DNA of 5,491 nt from assembly GCA_030592465.1 (NCBI GenBank), contig JAUVJB010000207.1, positions 1 through 5,491 of the forward strand, in the 5' to 3' direction. A program made the position numbers and the translations under genes. Shown here piece by piece: positions 1-5,491 of the stretch. Positions within the stretch are counted from its first letter, which is position 1. Every line of letters starts with the position of its first letter. Source of the DNA: Bacteroidota bacterium (GTDB taxonomy: Bacteria > Bacteroidota > Bacteroidia > Bacteroidales > B39-G9). The notes below the pieces were generated by a model. It was not told where the DNA came from. It worked only from the letters and a program-made list of their open reading frames with translations, and ran no database searches.

Positions 1-5
1 ATAAA

Positions 6-147
6 TGAGTTCAGTATAAAAAGGGTGCTTTCGTCATTGCGATCCGCCAGCTGGCGGAGCGGCAATCTCAATCGTCTGAAATACAGAGACATAGATTGCT
101 TCGTTCCTCGCAATGACGTACTTTTTTACCTTTTTAGACTGAACTCA
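6..147. repeat. MITE-like palindromic intergenic element with terminal inverted repeats
   Basis: The ends are near-perfect inverted repeats: TGAGTTCAGTATAAAAAGG at 6-24 matches the reverse complement of 129-147 at 18 of 19 positions. Nested inside are an 11-bp perfect pair (CGTCATTGCGA at 32-42, TCGCAATGACG at 108-118) and a 7-bp pair (GCAATCT at 62-68, AGATTGC at 93-99). A self-complementary 16-mer, TCCGCCAGCTGGCGGA, lies at 43-58 as a side hairpin. Read as RNA, the whole unit would fold into one long branched hairpin. TAAA flanks both ends (2-5 and 148-151) and could be a target duplication, but in such AT-rich DNA this is weak. The unit has no ORF, so any mobility would need a transposase supplied elsewhere. 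From memory, CGTCATTGCGA-type repeats are common between genes in many bacterial genomes; which family this belongs to is my inference. Confidence 0.7.
43..58. repeat. Perfect 16-bp palindrome TCCGCCAGCTGGCGGA
   Basis: This is a fully self-complementary GC-rich 16-mer inside the element at 6-147. It stands out against the AT-rich surroundings. A one-base variant (C to T at the ninth base) recurs at 2783-2798, preceded there by the same CGTCATT-CGA lead-in, so the two sites share a common repeat origin. Confidence 0.8.
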
Positions 148-159
148 TAAATAATAGAT

Positions 160-167
160 TATTTTTG
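160..167 (+). promoter_or_regulatory. Candidate Bacteroidota -7 box upstream of the receptor gene
   Basis: TATTTTTG matches the Bacteroidota -7 consensus TAnnTTTG and lies 18 bases before the start codon, implying a very short leader. No TTTG -33 box is found about 19 bases further upstream; that position falls in the right arm of the palindromic element. The motif is easily met by chance in AT-rich DNA, so this is only a candidate. Confidence 0.25.
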
Positions 168-185
168 TAAACTATTTGAAAAAAA

Positions 186-2660
186 ATGGGCTTACGGCAT
201 TACATTATAACAATTATATTTTTAGTATTTTTTAATAATTTTCTTTTTAGTCAAGATGAAATAAGGATTTTCGGTAAAATAACCGATACAAAAAAAAATC
301 CAATTGAATTAGTAAATATTTCAATTAAAAATCAACCTTATGGAGCAGTAACAGACAGTAAAGGTAATTATGAATTTTTTATACCTAATATAAAGCAGTT
401 TGTTGTTGTTTTTTCATGTATTGGCTACCAAAGTAAAGAACTTAATTTTGACCGAACCAATAAAAATATTATTCATTTTTCTTATTTGGAATTAAATGGC
501 AAACTTGAGCCATCATTAAAAAAAATAGAACAAGTAGATATTACAGATCAGCAGTACAGGAAAACAAATTTAGTTAGAATAAATCCGAAAATAATGGATG
601 TTATTCCTGATGTATCAGGAAATATTGAAGCTATAATTAAAACACTTCCCGGAGTTTCGTCAAACAATGAATTAAGCTCTCAGTATTCGGTTAGAGGAGG
701 TAATTTTGACGAAAATCTGGTATATGTAAATGATATTGAAGTATATCGCCCACTTTTAATACGTTCGGGACAACAAGAAGGATTAAGTTTTGTAAATTCC
801 GATTTAGTATCGTCAATTTTATTCTCAGCAGGAGGATTTGATGCTAAATACGGCGACAAAATGTCATCGGTGCTTGATATAAAATACAAAAAACCTACAA
901 AATTTGGTGGTTCTGTTACAACAAGTTTACTGGGAGCTTCGGCTCATGTTGAAGGAACATCAAAAAATCTAAGATTTACACACATATCGGGTGTACGTTA
1001 CAAAACATCGCGTTATTTATTAAACAGTCTTGATACAAAAGGAGAATATTCACCTGATTTTTTCGATTTTCAAACATACTTAACATACGATGTTACCGAT
1101 AATTTTGAGTTAAGTTTTTTAGGCAACTTATCTCAAAACAAATATAAATTCATTCCAACTGATAGAAAAACTGTATTTGGAACAGTAAATGAAGTAATAC
1201 AACTAAATATGTTTTTTGATGGTCAAGAGGTTGATAATTTTTCAACTTTTACAGGAGCTTTAGCAGGTACTTATAAGCCTAATAACAATTTAAAACTTAA
1301 GTTTATATCATCGTTATATAACTCATTAGAAAATGAAACTTATGATATACAAAGTCAATATCTGCTTAACGAACTTGATAGAGATATAGGCTCAAGCACA
1401 ATGGGCGATAGTATTGCTAATATTGGAATTGGGACATTTTTAAACCATGCCCGCAACTATTTGAATGCTAATGTTTATAACATCTATCATAAAGGTGAAT
1501 ATAATACTGATAAAAACGAATTGAGCTGGGGTTTGAAATATCAACATGAGATAATTGACGATAATATTAATGAATGGGAAATGCATGACTCTGCAGGATA
1601 TTCGCTGCCTTATAATGATTCAACTGTCAATTTATTTTATGTCTTAAACTCAAATCATAACATAAGCTCAAACAGAATAAGCTCTTACATTCAGAACTCT
1701 CACGAATTTAATGTTAACAGCACTGAATTTAACTTTACCCTTGGCTTTCGCGTCAACTATTGTGATTTTAATAAACAATATGTCTTTAGTCCCCGAACTT
1801 CATTATCGTTTAAACCTAATTGGAAAAATGACGTTATGTTTCGTTTTGCTCTCGGCTATTACAATCAACCGCCTTTTTATAAAGAGTTACGTGATTTACA
1901 AGGACACATTAATAAAAATATAAAAGCTCAAAAATCTTTTCATATTGTTTTAGGCAGCGACTATAATTTTACTGCATGGAACAGACCTTTTAAATATACA
2001 ACTGAGGTTTACTACAAATATTTATCCGACTTAATACCATATAATATTGATAATGTAAGGGTTAGATATTTCGGCAAAAACAATGCAAAAGGTTACGCAA
2101 TGGGCATTGACATGAAAGTGAACGGTGAATTTGTAAAGGGTGTTGATTCGTGGTTTAGTTTATCATTAATGCAAACAGAAGAAGACCTTAATGATGATTT
2201 TTATTTTGTTACCGATAGTTTGGGAAACTCAACAAGAGTTGAACCCGGATATATTCCTCGTCCTTCAGATCAACGAATTAATGTAGGACTATTTTTTCAA
2301 GATTATTTACCCGGAAATCCATCGTATAAAATGCATCTAAATTTATTATACGGTTCAAAGTTGCCTTTTGGGCCGCCTAACTCAGAACGTTACTTGGCTA
2401 CTAATCGTATGCCAACTGCATATAGAAGAGTTGATATTGGTTTTTCGAAAGTTATTATTAAAGAAGGACAGCAAATTCCGGTTAGAAATCCTCTCCGGTT
2501 TTTCAAAAGTTTATGGATTAGTGCTGAAATATTTAATTTGTTAAAAATAGAGAATGCTATTTCATTAACTTGGGTTTCAGATATTAGAAATCACCAATAT
2601 GGAATACCAAATTATTTAACTTCACGAAGAATAAACATTAAATTAAATGGGAAGTTTTAA
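186..2660 (+). CDS. TonB-dependent outer-membrane receptor with N-terminal carboxypeptidase-D-like regulatory domain
   Basis: An 824-residue outer-membrane transporter that would import a ligand using TonB-ExbBD energy. Residues 1-23 are a signal peptide: basic start, hydrophobic core, then LFSQ. Residues about 27-100 form a CarboxypepD_reg-like beta-sandwich (GKITDTKKNPIELVNISI, then TDSKGNYEF and CIGYQSKEL). Residues about 125-235 are the plug, with KTLPGVSS, QYSVRGGNFDENLVYVNDIE and GGFDAKYGDKMSSVLDIKY. The remainder is aromatic-rich beta-barrel, including a typical late barrel stretch (PSDQRINVGLFF, EIFNLLKIENAISLTW, PNYLTSRRINIKL) and a terminal Phe, the usual outer-membrane assembly signal. 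The ATG at 186 is supported by the signal peptide; it has an A-rich leader and no Shine-Dalgarno. It is shorter than SusC proteins and no SusD gene follows, so a glycan-utilisation role is not supported. The substrate cannot be read from the sequence. The gene appears intact. Confidence 0.93.
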   Translation: MGLRHYIITIIFLVFFNNFLFSQDEIRIFGKITDTKKNPIELVNISIKNQPYGAVTDSKGNYEFFIPNIKQFVVVFSCIGYQSKELNFDRTNKNIIHFSYLELNGKLEPSLKKIEQVDITDQQYRKTNLVRINPKIMDVIPDVSGNIEAIIKTLPGVSSNNELSSQYSVRGGNFDENLVYVNDIEVYRPLLIRSGQQEGLSFVNSDLVSSILFSAGGFDAKYGDKMSSVLDIKYKKPTKFGGSVTTSLLGASAHVEGTSKNLRFTHISGVRYKTSRYLLNSLDTKGEYSPDFFDFQTYLTYDVTDNFELSFLGNLSQNKYKFIPTDRKTVFGTVNEVIQLNMFFDGQEVDNFSTFTGALAGTYKPNNNLKLKFISSLYNSLENETYDIQSQYLLNELDRDIGSSTMGDSIANIGIGTFLNHARNYLNANVYNIYHKGEYNTDKNELSWGLKYQHEIIDDNINEWEMHDSAGYSLPYNDSTVNLFYVLNSNHNISSNRISSYIQNSHEFNVNSTEFNFTLGFRVNYCDFNKQYVFSPRTSLSFKPNWKNDVMFRFALGYYNQPPFYKELRDLQGHINKNIKAQKSFHIVLGSDYNFTAWNRPFKYTTEVYYKYLSDLIPYNIDNVRVRYFGKNNAKGYAMGIDMKVNGEFVKGVDSWFSLSLMQTEEDLNDDFYFVTDSLGNSTRVEPGYIPRPSDQRINVGLFFQDYLPGNPSYKMHLNLLYGSKLPFGPPNSERYLATNRMPTAYRRVDIGFSKVIIKEGQQIPVRNPLRFFKSLWISAEIFNLLKIENAISLTWVSDIRNHQYGIPNYLTSRRINIKLNGKF

Positions 2661-2698
2661 ATTTGGAATTAACAATAGTTTAGACTTTTTAAAAATGA

Positions 2699-2725
2699 CA
2701 CGAATTTCACGAATTAACACAAATT
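2699..2725. repeat. Three-unit CACGAATT-like tandem repeat
   Basis: CACGAATT occurs at 2699-2706 and 2708-2715, followed by a variant CACAAATT at 2718-2725, with spacers of 1 and 2 bases. From memory, this cacgaattt/cacgaatta pattern resembles a repeat family seen between genes in many Bacteroidota and other genomes. It does not encode a protein here, and its function is unknown to me. Confidence 0.55.
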
Positions 2726-2770
2726 TTTTATTTTTGCAACTTTAAGTTCTTACTTAAAAGTCAAAAGAGA

Positions 2771-2798
2771 CGTCATTTCGAATCCGCCAGTTGGCGGA
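2771..2798. repeat. Second copy of the CGTCATT..CGA / TCCGCCAG palindromic repeat
   Basis: CGTCATTTCGAA followed by TCCGCCAGTTGGCGGA aligns with 32-58 with two substitutions and one extra A. The hairpin arms TCCGCCA and TGGCGGA remain perfectly paired around GT. The left half of the 6-147 element is thus repeated, but I do not find its terminal repeats or its right half here. This suggests a modular repeat or a partial copy. A T-run at 2809-2815, 11 bases after the hairpin, might let it act as a terminator for upstream transcription, but the spacing is poor. Confidence 0.65.
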
Positions 2799-2836
2799 CT
2801 TAAAAACGTTTTTTTGCTTCTACTTTGCTGTGCTTT

Positions 2837-2868
2837 CCCGTGCATCCGCTTTTTTGCGGTGGAACGGG
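2837..2868. repeat. GC-richer interrupted hairpin with T6 loop
   Basis: CCCGT (2837-2841) pairs with ACGGG (2864-2868), and CCGC (2846-2849) pairs with GCGG (2856-2859), around a six-T loop; a 4x4 internal loop separates the two stems. Immediately downstream, ACGG and TATA (2864-2873) can alternatively pair with TATA and CCGT (2883-2891). The patch differs in composition from its surroundings and looks like a degenerate intergenic repeat rather than a regulator of a known class. Confidence 0.45.
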
Positions 2869-2939
2869 TTATAGATTAAAGTTATATCCGTTGCACCGCT
2901 TGGAGCAGTTCCACGAAACGATGAAAAGTCTAAAAAATC

Positions 2940-2962
2940 GGTTTAATTTACAAACTTAAACC
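2940..2962. repeat. Imperfect copy of the GGTTTAAGTT/AACTTAAACC palindrome
   Basis: GGTTTAATTT at 2940-2949 pairs with AACTTAAACC at 2953-2962 at nine of ten positions. The right arm is identical to that of the perfect palindrome at 3019-3043. Two related dyads lie within about 150 bases upstream of the BatA-type gene. Confidence 0.5.
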
Positions 2963-3010
2963 AAAGAAAAATTTGAAAAGAGAAAAGGCAACATTAATAA
3001 GTTTTAAACT

Positions 3011-3018
3011 TATATTTG
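3011..3018 (+). promoter_or_regulatory. Candidate -7 box TATATTTG upstream of the BatA-type gene
   Basis: The octamer matches TAnnTTTG exactly and directly abuts the perfect dyad at 3019-3043, so a protein bound there would cover the start of transcription. The nearest upstream TTTG (2972-2975) is 35 bases away, much too far for a normal -33 box. Chance occurrence in AT-rich DNA is a real alternative. Confidence 0.25.
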
Positions 3019-3043
3019 TGGTTTAAGTTATAAACTTAAACCA
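3019..3043. repeat. Perfect 11-bp inverted repeat TGGTTTAAGTT-ATA-AACTTAAACCA
   Basis: The arms at 3019-3029 and 3033-3043 are exactly complementary around ATA, 46 bases upstream of the BatA-type start codon. The symmetry and location would fit a dimeric regulator's operator or a leader hairpin. A related, degraded copy lies at 2940-2962, and a small AAGTTT-T-AAACTT dyad lies at 2999-3011. No regulator gene is visible in the window. Confidence 0.5.
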
Positions 3044-3089
3044 GAGGTGGAACTTTAAACATTAAACTTTGAACTTTATAAATTAACAA

Positions 3090-5126
3090 ATGCATTTTCT
3101 TTATCCAAAATTTTTGTTTGCTCTAATTGCAATTGCTATTCCGATAATAATTCACTTATTTAATTTTAAGCGATATAAAACAATTTATTTCAGTAATGTA
3201 AAATTTCTAAAAAATGTTAAACAAGAGACACAATCAAAATCGCAGCTAAAACACATCCTTGTTTTAATAAGCCGAATATTGATTATTTCTGCCATTGTTA
3301 TCGCATTCGCACAACCTTATATTCCCGTTAACAACAAAATAATAAGCAATAAAAAACAAACTGTAAGTCTTTATGTTGATAACTCATTTAGCATGAATGC
3401 GGAAAACAGATACGGTAATTTATTTGATATTTCGAAAAACAAAGCTCGTCAAATTGCTGATGCATTTAAACCAAACACACAGTTTTTGTTACAGACAAAC
3501 GATTTTGATTCAAAACACCAACATCTTGTCAACAAAGAACAACTTATTGATTTTTTATCAGATATTAAAATCAGTTCAAATACAAAAAAATTAAGTCAAA
3601 TATTATCAAGACAAAACGATTTTTTAAGTTCTTCAAATCAAAAAAAGACAGTTTTTATTATTTCTGATTTTCAGAAGAAATTCGCAAATTTTAATCAGAT
3701 AAAAAACGATACAAGTGTAAATGTATTTTTAGTTCCGCAAACTGCAGAATCTGTCAATAATTTATTTATCGATTCTTGTTGGTTTGAAACGCCAAGTCAC
3801 AAACTTAATAAGGCGGAAAAAATCTTTGTTAAAATAATCAATAATTCAAACGAATCATACCAAAACATACCTGTTAAACTCCTCATAAACGATACAATAA
3901 AAGCTCTGTCAAGTTTCAATATTGATAAAAATTCTATAAAAATTATCCCATTGTCATATTCAAATACTCAGTCGGGTATTCATAAAGGCAGGGTTGAAAT
4001 TACTGATTATCCTATTACTTACGATAATATTTTTTATTTTAGTTATATAATTTACAACAAAGTAAAAATATTGTCCATTAATCAAAACTCAGCTAACAAA
4101 TTTGTTAATGCTTTATTTAAAAAAGACAATAATATTGAACTTGTAAACTCACAAGTTAATAATTTGAATTTTTCGCAAATACCAAGTTATCAGTTAATTA
4201 TTTTCAATTCAGTAAAAACTCTTTCGTCGGGACTGTCTCAAGCACTTATTAATTATGTTCAGAATGGTGGCACTCTACTCTTTTTGCCAAATTTTGACGG
4301 TGATATTACAACATATAATAAATTTCTATCGGCAATAAAATCAAATCGGATAACTGAAATTGACAGCCAAAAAATTAAAATAAACTATATAAATTACAAA
4401 AACGAATTATATAAAAATGTGTTTGAAAAAATAGATAAAAATGTTGATTTACCGATTGTTTTTAAACATTTTGTTTTTGACAATAACACATATTCCAATA
4501 ATGAAAATATTTTAACCGCCAATAAGCAAACAATTTTATCGGTTTTGCCATTTAAAAAAGGCAAAATCTATATTTTCTCTTTCCCGTTATCCGAAGCATA
4601 CAGCAACTTTGTTAAAAACTCATTATTTATACCTACTTTATATAATATTGCTTTGTTTAGTCAATCGTTTAACGATATTTATTACACAATAGGTAAAAAC
4701 AAAACAATTGAGCTAAATAAAAAATATTCAACCAACAATAATGTATTTCATATCATAAATAAAAAATTAAATTTTGATTTTATTCCACAACATAAAATTA
4801 TTGATTCGAAAATTATTCTTTTTTTAAATAATAATATTGAGAAAGCCGAAAACTATATCGTTAAAAATAATAACAAAACAATAACCGGTATATCATTTAA
4901 CTATAACCGCGAAGAATCTGATTTGAATTATTACTCAAAAAATGAGTTAATAGATTTGCTTAAAAAAAATAATTTAAAAAACTTTTCAATTCTCAACTCA
5001 GAAAATAAATTTTTTGCACACAATCTATCACAAATAAATAAAGGCAAGCAGTTATGGAAAATATTCATAGTTATTGCTTTAATTTTATTAGGAATTGAAA
5101 CATTATTATTACGCTTTTTTAAATAA
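3090..5126 (+). CDS. BatA-domain inner-membrane protein with vWA and glutamine-amidotransferase-like domains
   Basis: A 678-residue membrane protein. Residues 1-76 match the BatA N-terminal double-transmembrane domain: TM1 about 5-22 (FLFALIAIAIPIIIHLFNF), a basic loop (KRYKTIYFSNVKFLK), then TM2 about 56-76 ending in FAQPYIP. Residues about 90-215 are a vWA domain with the metal-binding MIDAS motif DNSFS (D97, S99, S101) and a later SDF (D193). Residues about 325-525 resemble a class I glutamine-amidotransferase-like fold (NYVQNGGTLLFLPN at 388-401), and I see no catalytic triad. A third membrane helix spans about 655-674, ending RFFK. The positive-inside rule puts the large soluble part in the periplasm. 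The start is fixed by the canonical BatA N-terminus. The family is widespread in Bacteroidota, but its function is poorly defined; the Bat name comes from Bacteroides aerotolerance. No batB, MoxR ATPase or DUF58 partner is visible, so this is the stand-alone type. Confidence 0.9.
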   Translation: MHFLYPKFLFALIAIAIPIIIHLFNFKRYKTIYFSNVKFLKNVKQETQSKSQLKHILVLISRILIISAIVIAFAQPYIPVNNKIISNKKQTVSLYVDNSFSMNAENRYGNLFDISKNKARQIADAFKPNTQFLLQTNDFDSKHQHLVNKEQLIDFLSDIKISSNTKKLSQILSRQNDFLSSSNQKKTVFIISDFQKKFANFNQIKNDTSVNVFLVPQTAESVNNLFIDSCWFETPSHKLNKAEKIFVKIINNSNESYQNIPVKLLINDTIKALSSFNIDKNSIKIIPLSYSNTQSGIHKGRVEITDYPITYDNIFYFSYIIYNKVKILSINQNSANKFVNALFKKDNNIELVNSQVNNLNFSQIPSYQLIIFNSVKTLSSGLSQALINYVQNGGTLLFLPNFDGDITTYNKFLSAIKSNRITEIDSQKIKINYINYKNELYKNVFEKIDKNVDLPIVFKHFVFDNNTYSNNENILTANKQTILSVLPFKKGKIYIFSFPLSEAYSNFVKNSLFIPTLYNIALFSQSFNDIYYTIGKNKTIELNKKYSTNNNVFHIINKKLNFDFIPQHKIIDSKIILFLNNNIEKAENYIVKNNNKTITGISFNYNREESDLNYYSKNELIDLLKKNNLKNFSILNSENKFFAHNLSQINKGKQLWKIFIVIALILLGIETLLLRFFK

Positions 5127-5151
5127 TTTTTTTTAAATATTAGGTATAATA

Positions 5152-5206
5152 GACAAAATGGTTGCTATTTTCAGGAAAATTATTTCAAGTGGACAAAATG
5201 GTTGCT
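5152..5206. repeat. 15-nt direct repeat GACAAAATGGTTGCT, two copies 40 bp apart
   Basis: The copies at 5152-5166 and 5192-5206 are identical. A small ATTTTC-AG-GAAAAT palindrome (5167-5180) lies between them. Repeated identical sites at fixed spacing occur at the ends of some transposons, for example IS21-type ends with several transposase-binding sites, and in some operators. No transposase or regulator is visible nearby, so the role is inference only. Confidence 0.65.
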
Positions 5207-5246
5207 GTACTTTTCAATAAAAATTTCAATTAATATTAAGTTAATG

Positions 5247-5254
5247 TATTTTTG
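5247..5254 (+). promoter_or_regulatory. Candidate -7 box TATTTTTG with near -33 box
   Basis: The octamer fits TAnnTTTG, and TTTC at 5224-5227, one base from TTTG, sits exactly 19 bases upstream, the expected Bacteroidota spacing. It points into gene-free DNA, so if real it would drive a small RNA rather than a protein. It overlaps the AT-rich hairpin at 5249-5270. A chance match is quite possible. Confidence 0.2.
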
Positions 5255-5270
5255 TTTTGTCAAACAAAAA
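5249..5270. repeat. AT-rich hairpin TTTTTGTTT-TGTC-AAACAAAAA
   Basis: Nine-base arms (5249-5257 and 5262-5270) are perfectly complementary around TGTC. With one G-C pair the stem is weak. It could be a poor bidirectional terminator between convergent genes, since T-runs are present on either strand. Confidence 0.3.
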
Positions 5271-5352
5271 CGAAAATAAACTCTGTTGGAGAGCAACTTA
5301 TTAGGGATATGTTTGAAGGCTGACAAAAATTTAAATAGGGATATTCAGCAAA

Positions 5353-5367
5353 TTCAAACTGTTTGAA
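5353..5367. repeat. Palindrome TTCAAAC-T-GTTTGAA
   Basis: Perfect seven-base arms flank a single T. A related half-site GTTTGAA occurs at 5311-5317 and an inverted CAAAC at 5381-5385, giving a cluster of CAAAC/GTTTG motifs over about 80 bases. This could be operator-like or part of a structured RNA; no known class is recognised. Confidence 0.4.
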
Positions 5368-5443
5368 AACTAATCTATTACAAACATATTTTATTCGATA
5401 TTACCCCAAAATTAATGAAATATTCTAATTTCGGTGTAATTTT

Positions 5444-5491
5444 TTAAATTTTTTCAAAAAAAACTCGTAATTCCGCAGGGGAATATGCTTC
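5444..5491 (-). CDS. Possible 3' end of a minus-strand gene (partial, unidentified)
   Basis: Read leftward from the window edge, the minus strand gives EAYSPAELRVFFEKI and then a TAA stop at 5446-5444. The base composition rises in GC just here, and the residue mix is protein-like, so this may be the C-terminus of a gene running in from the right and converging on the BatA-type gene. Fifteen residues are too few to identify a family. A competing minus frame (stop at 5427-5425, ending LKKFKKLHRN) is also open to the edge, so the frame is uncertain. Confidence 0.25.
   Translation of the reverse strand, partial: EAYSPAELRVFFEKI

Larger units (their letters stand above)
2661..3089. other. Gene-free, repeat-rich 429-bp spacer between the receptor and BatA-type genes
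   Basis: No credible ORF is present on either strand. The spacer contains, in order, a CACGAATT-type tandem, a CGTCATTTCGA/TCCGCCAG repeat, a GC-richer hairpin patch (about 2819-2925), and two TTTAAG/CTTAAA palindromes before the next start codon. An 11-bp inverted pair, TTTAGACTTTT (2679-2689) and AAAAGTCTAAA (2924-2934), brackets most of it. I see no strong GC stem followed directly by a T-run after the receptor stop. The spacer makes independent transcription of the downstream gene more likely than simple read-through. Confidence 0.7.
5127..5443. other. Gene-free AT-rich stretch after the BatA-type gene
   Basis: Stops are dense in all frames over this stretch of about 317 bases, and no gene is supported. 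It holds a 15-nt direct repeat, an AT-rich hairpin at 5249-5270, a repeated TAGGGATAT (5302-5310 and 5336-5344), an inverted ATATGTTTG/CAAACATAT pair (5307-5315 and 5381-5389) and a TTCAAAC-T-GTTTGAA palindrome. No GC-rich intrinsic terminator follows the stop at 5126, only T-runs. Confidence 0.65.

Noticed and set aside
680..889. Minus-strand 69-codon ORF
   Set aside because: It lies wholly inside the receptor plug region, shows no family signature or leader, and is a frame shadow.
1711..1923. Plus-strand 70-codon ORF with hydrophobic start
   Set aside because: It overlaps the receptor barrel in another frame, and its hydrophobicity is explained by reading AT-rich barrel codons out of frame.
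186..2660. SusC-type receptor of a polysaccharide utilisation locus
   Set aside because: The protein is shorter than typical SusC, no SusD follows, and no glycan-degrading enzyme is present in the window.
2679..2686. TTTAGACT shared with the right terminal repeat of the first element (133-140)
   Set aside because: Only eight bases match, in the opposite orientation relative to the element ends, and the match does not extend, so it is likely chance.
2783..2815. Intrinsic terminator for the receptor gene (TCCGCCA hairpin plus T-run)
   Set aside because: The T-run starts about 11 bases after the stem and the hairpin is over 120 bases past the stop. It is better explained as a repeat, although weak termination is not excluded.
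3397..3594. Plus-strand 65-codon ORF
   Set aside because: It is contained in the vWA-coding region of the BatA-type gene and has no independent support.
5281..5367. tRNA-like look (CTCT-GTTGG-AGAG resembling a D-arm, ATTCAAAC resembling a T-loop)
   Set aside because: No acceptor stem, no anticodon arm of the right geometry, and the putative T-stem does not pair.
5302..5389. Short CRISPR-like array from repeated TAGGGATAT and GTTTGAA
   Set aside because: The units are only 7-9 bases, not regularly spaced, and partly inverted.

Overview
The window looks like ordinary chromosome from a member of the Bacteroidota, possibly an uncultured or marine/gut lineage. The evidence is the strong A+T bias with A/T-ending codons, starts preceded by A-rich leaders instead of a Shine-Dalgarno, a TonB-dependent receptor with the N-terminal carboxypeptidase-D-like regulatory domain typical of this phylum, and a BatA-type von Willebrand protein.

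Layout. Positions 1-185 hold no gene. They contain a compact imperfect palindromic element (6-147) with 19-nt terminal inverted repeats, ending just upstream of the first gene. Positions 186-2660 (+) encode an outer-membrane TonB-dependent receptor of 824 residues. Positions 2661-3089 are a 429-bp gene-free spacer packed with short repeats: a three-unit CACGAATT-like tandem, a second copy of the core found in the first element, a GC-richer hairpin patch, and two copies of a TGGTTTAAGTT/AACTTAAACCA palindrome just before the next gene. Positions 3090-5126 (+) encode a 678-residue inner-membrane protein with a BatA N-terminal domain, a vWA domain with a DxSxS MIDAS motif, a glutamine-amidotransferase-like fold and a C-terminal membrane anchor. 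Positions 5127-5443 are a second gene-free stretch with a 15-nt direct repeat at 40-bp spacing and several small palindromes. The last 48 bases may be the 3' end of a minus-strand gene, which would converge on the BatA-type gene.

How the genes relate. Both genes are envelope proteins on the same strand. The receptor would import an unidentified ligand across the outer membrane using TonB energy. The BatA-type protein would present its large soluble part to the periplasm. The 429-bp repeat-rich spacer argues against one tightly coupled operon, and nothing in the sequence links the two functions directly. I see no convincing new multi-gene system here. The parts most worth a second look are the intergenic repeats.
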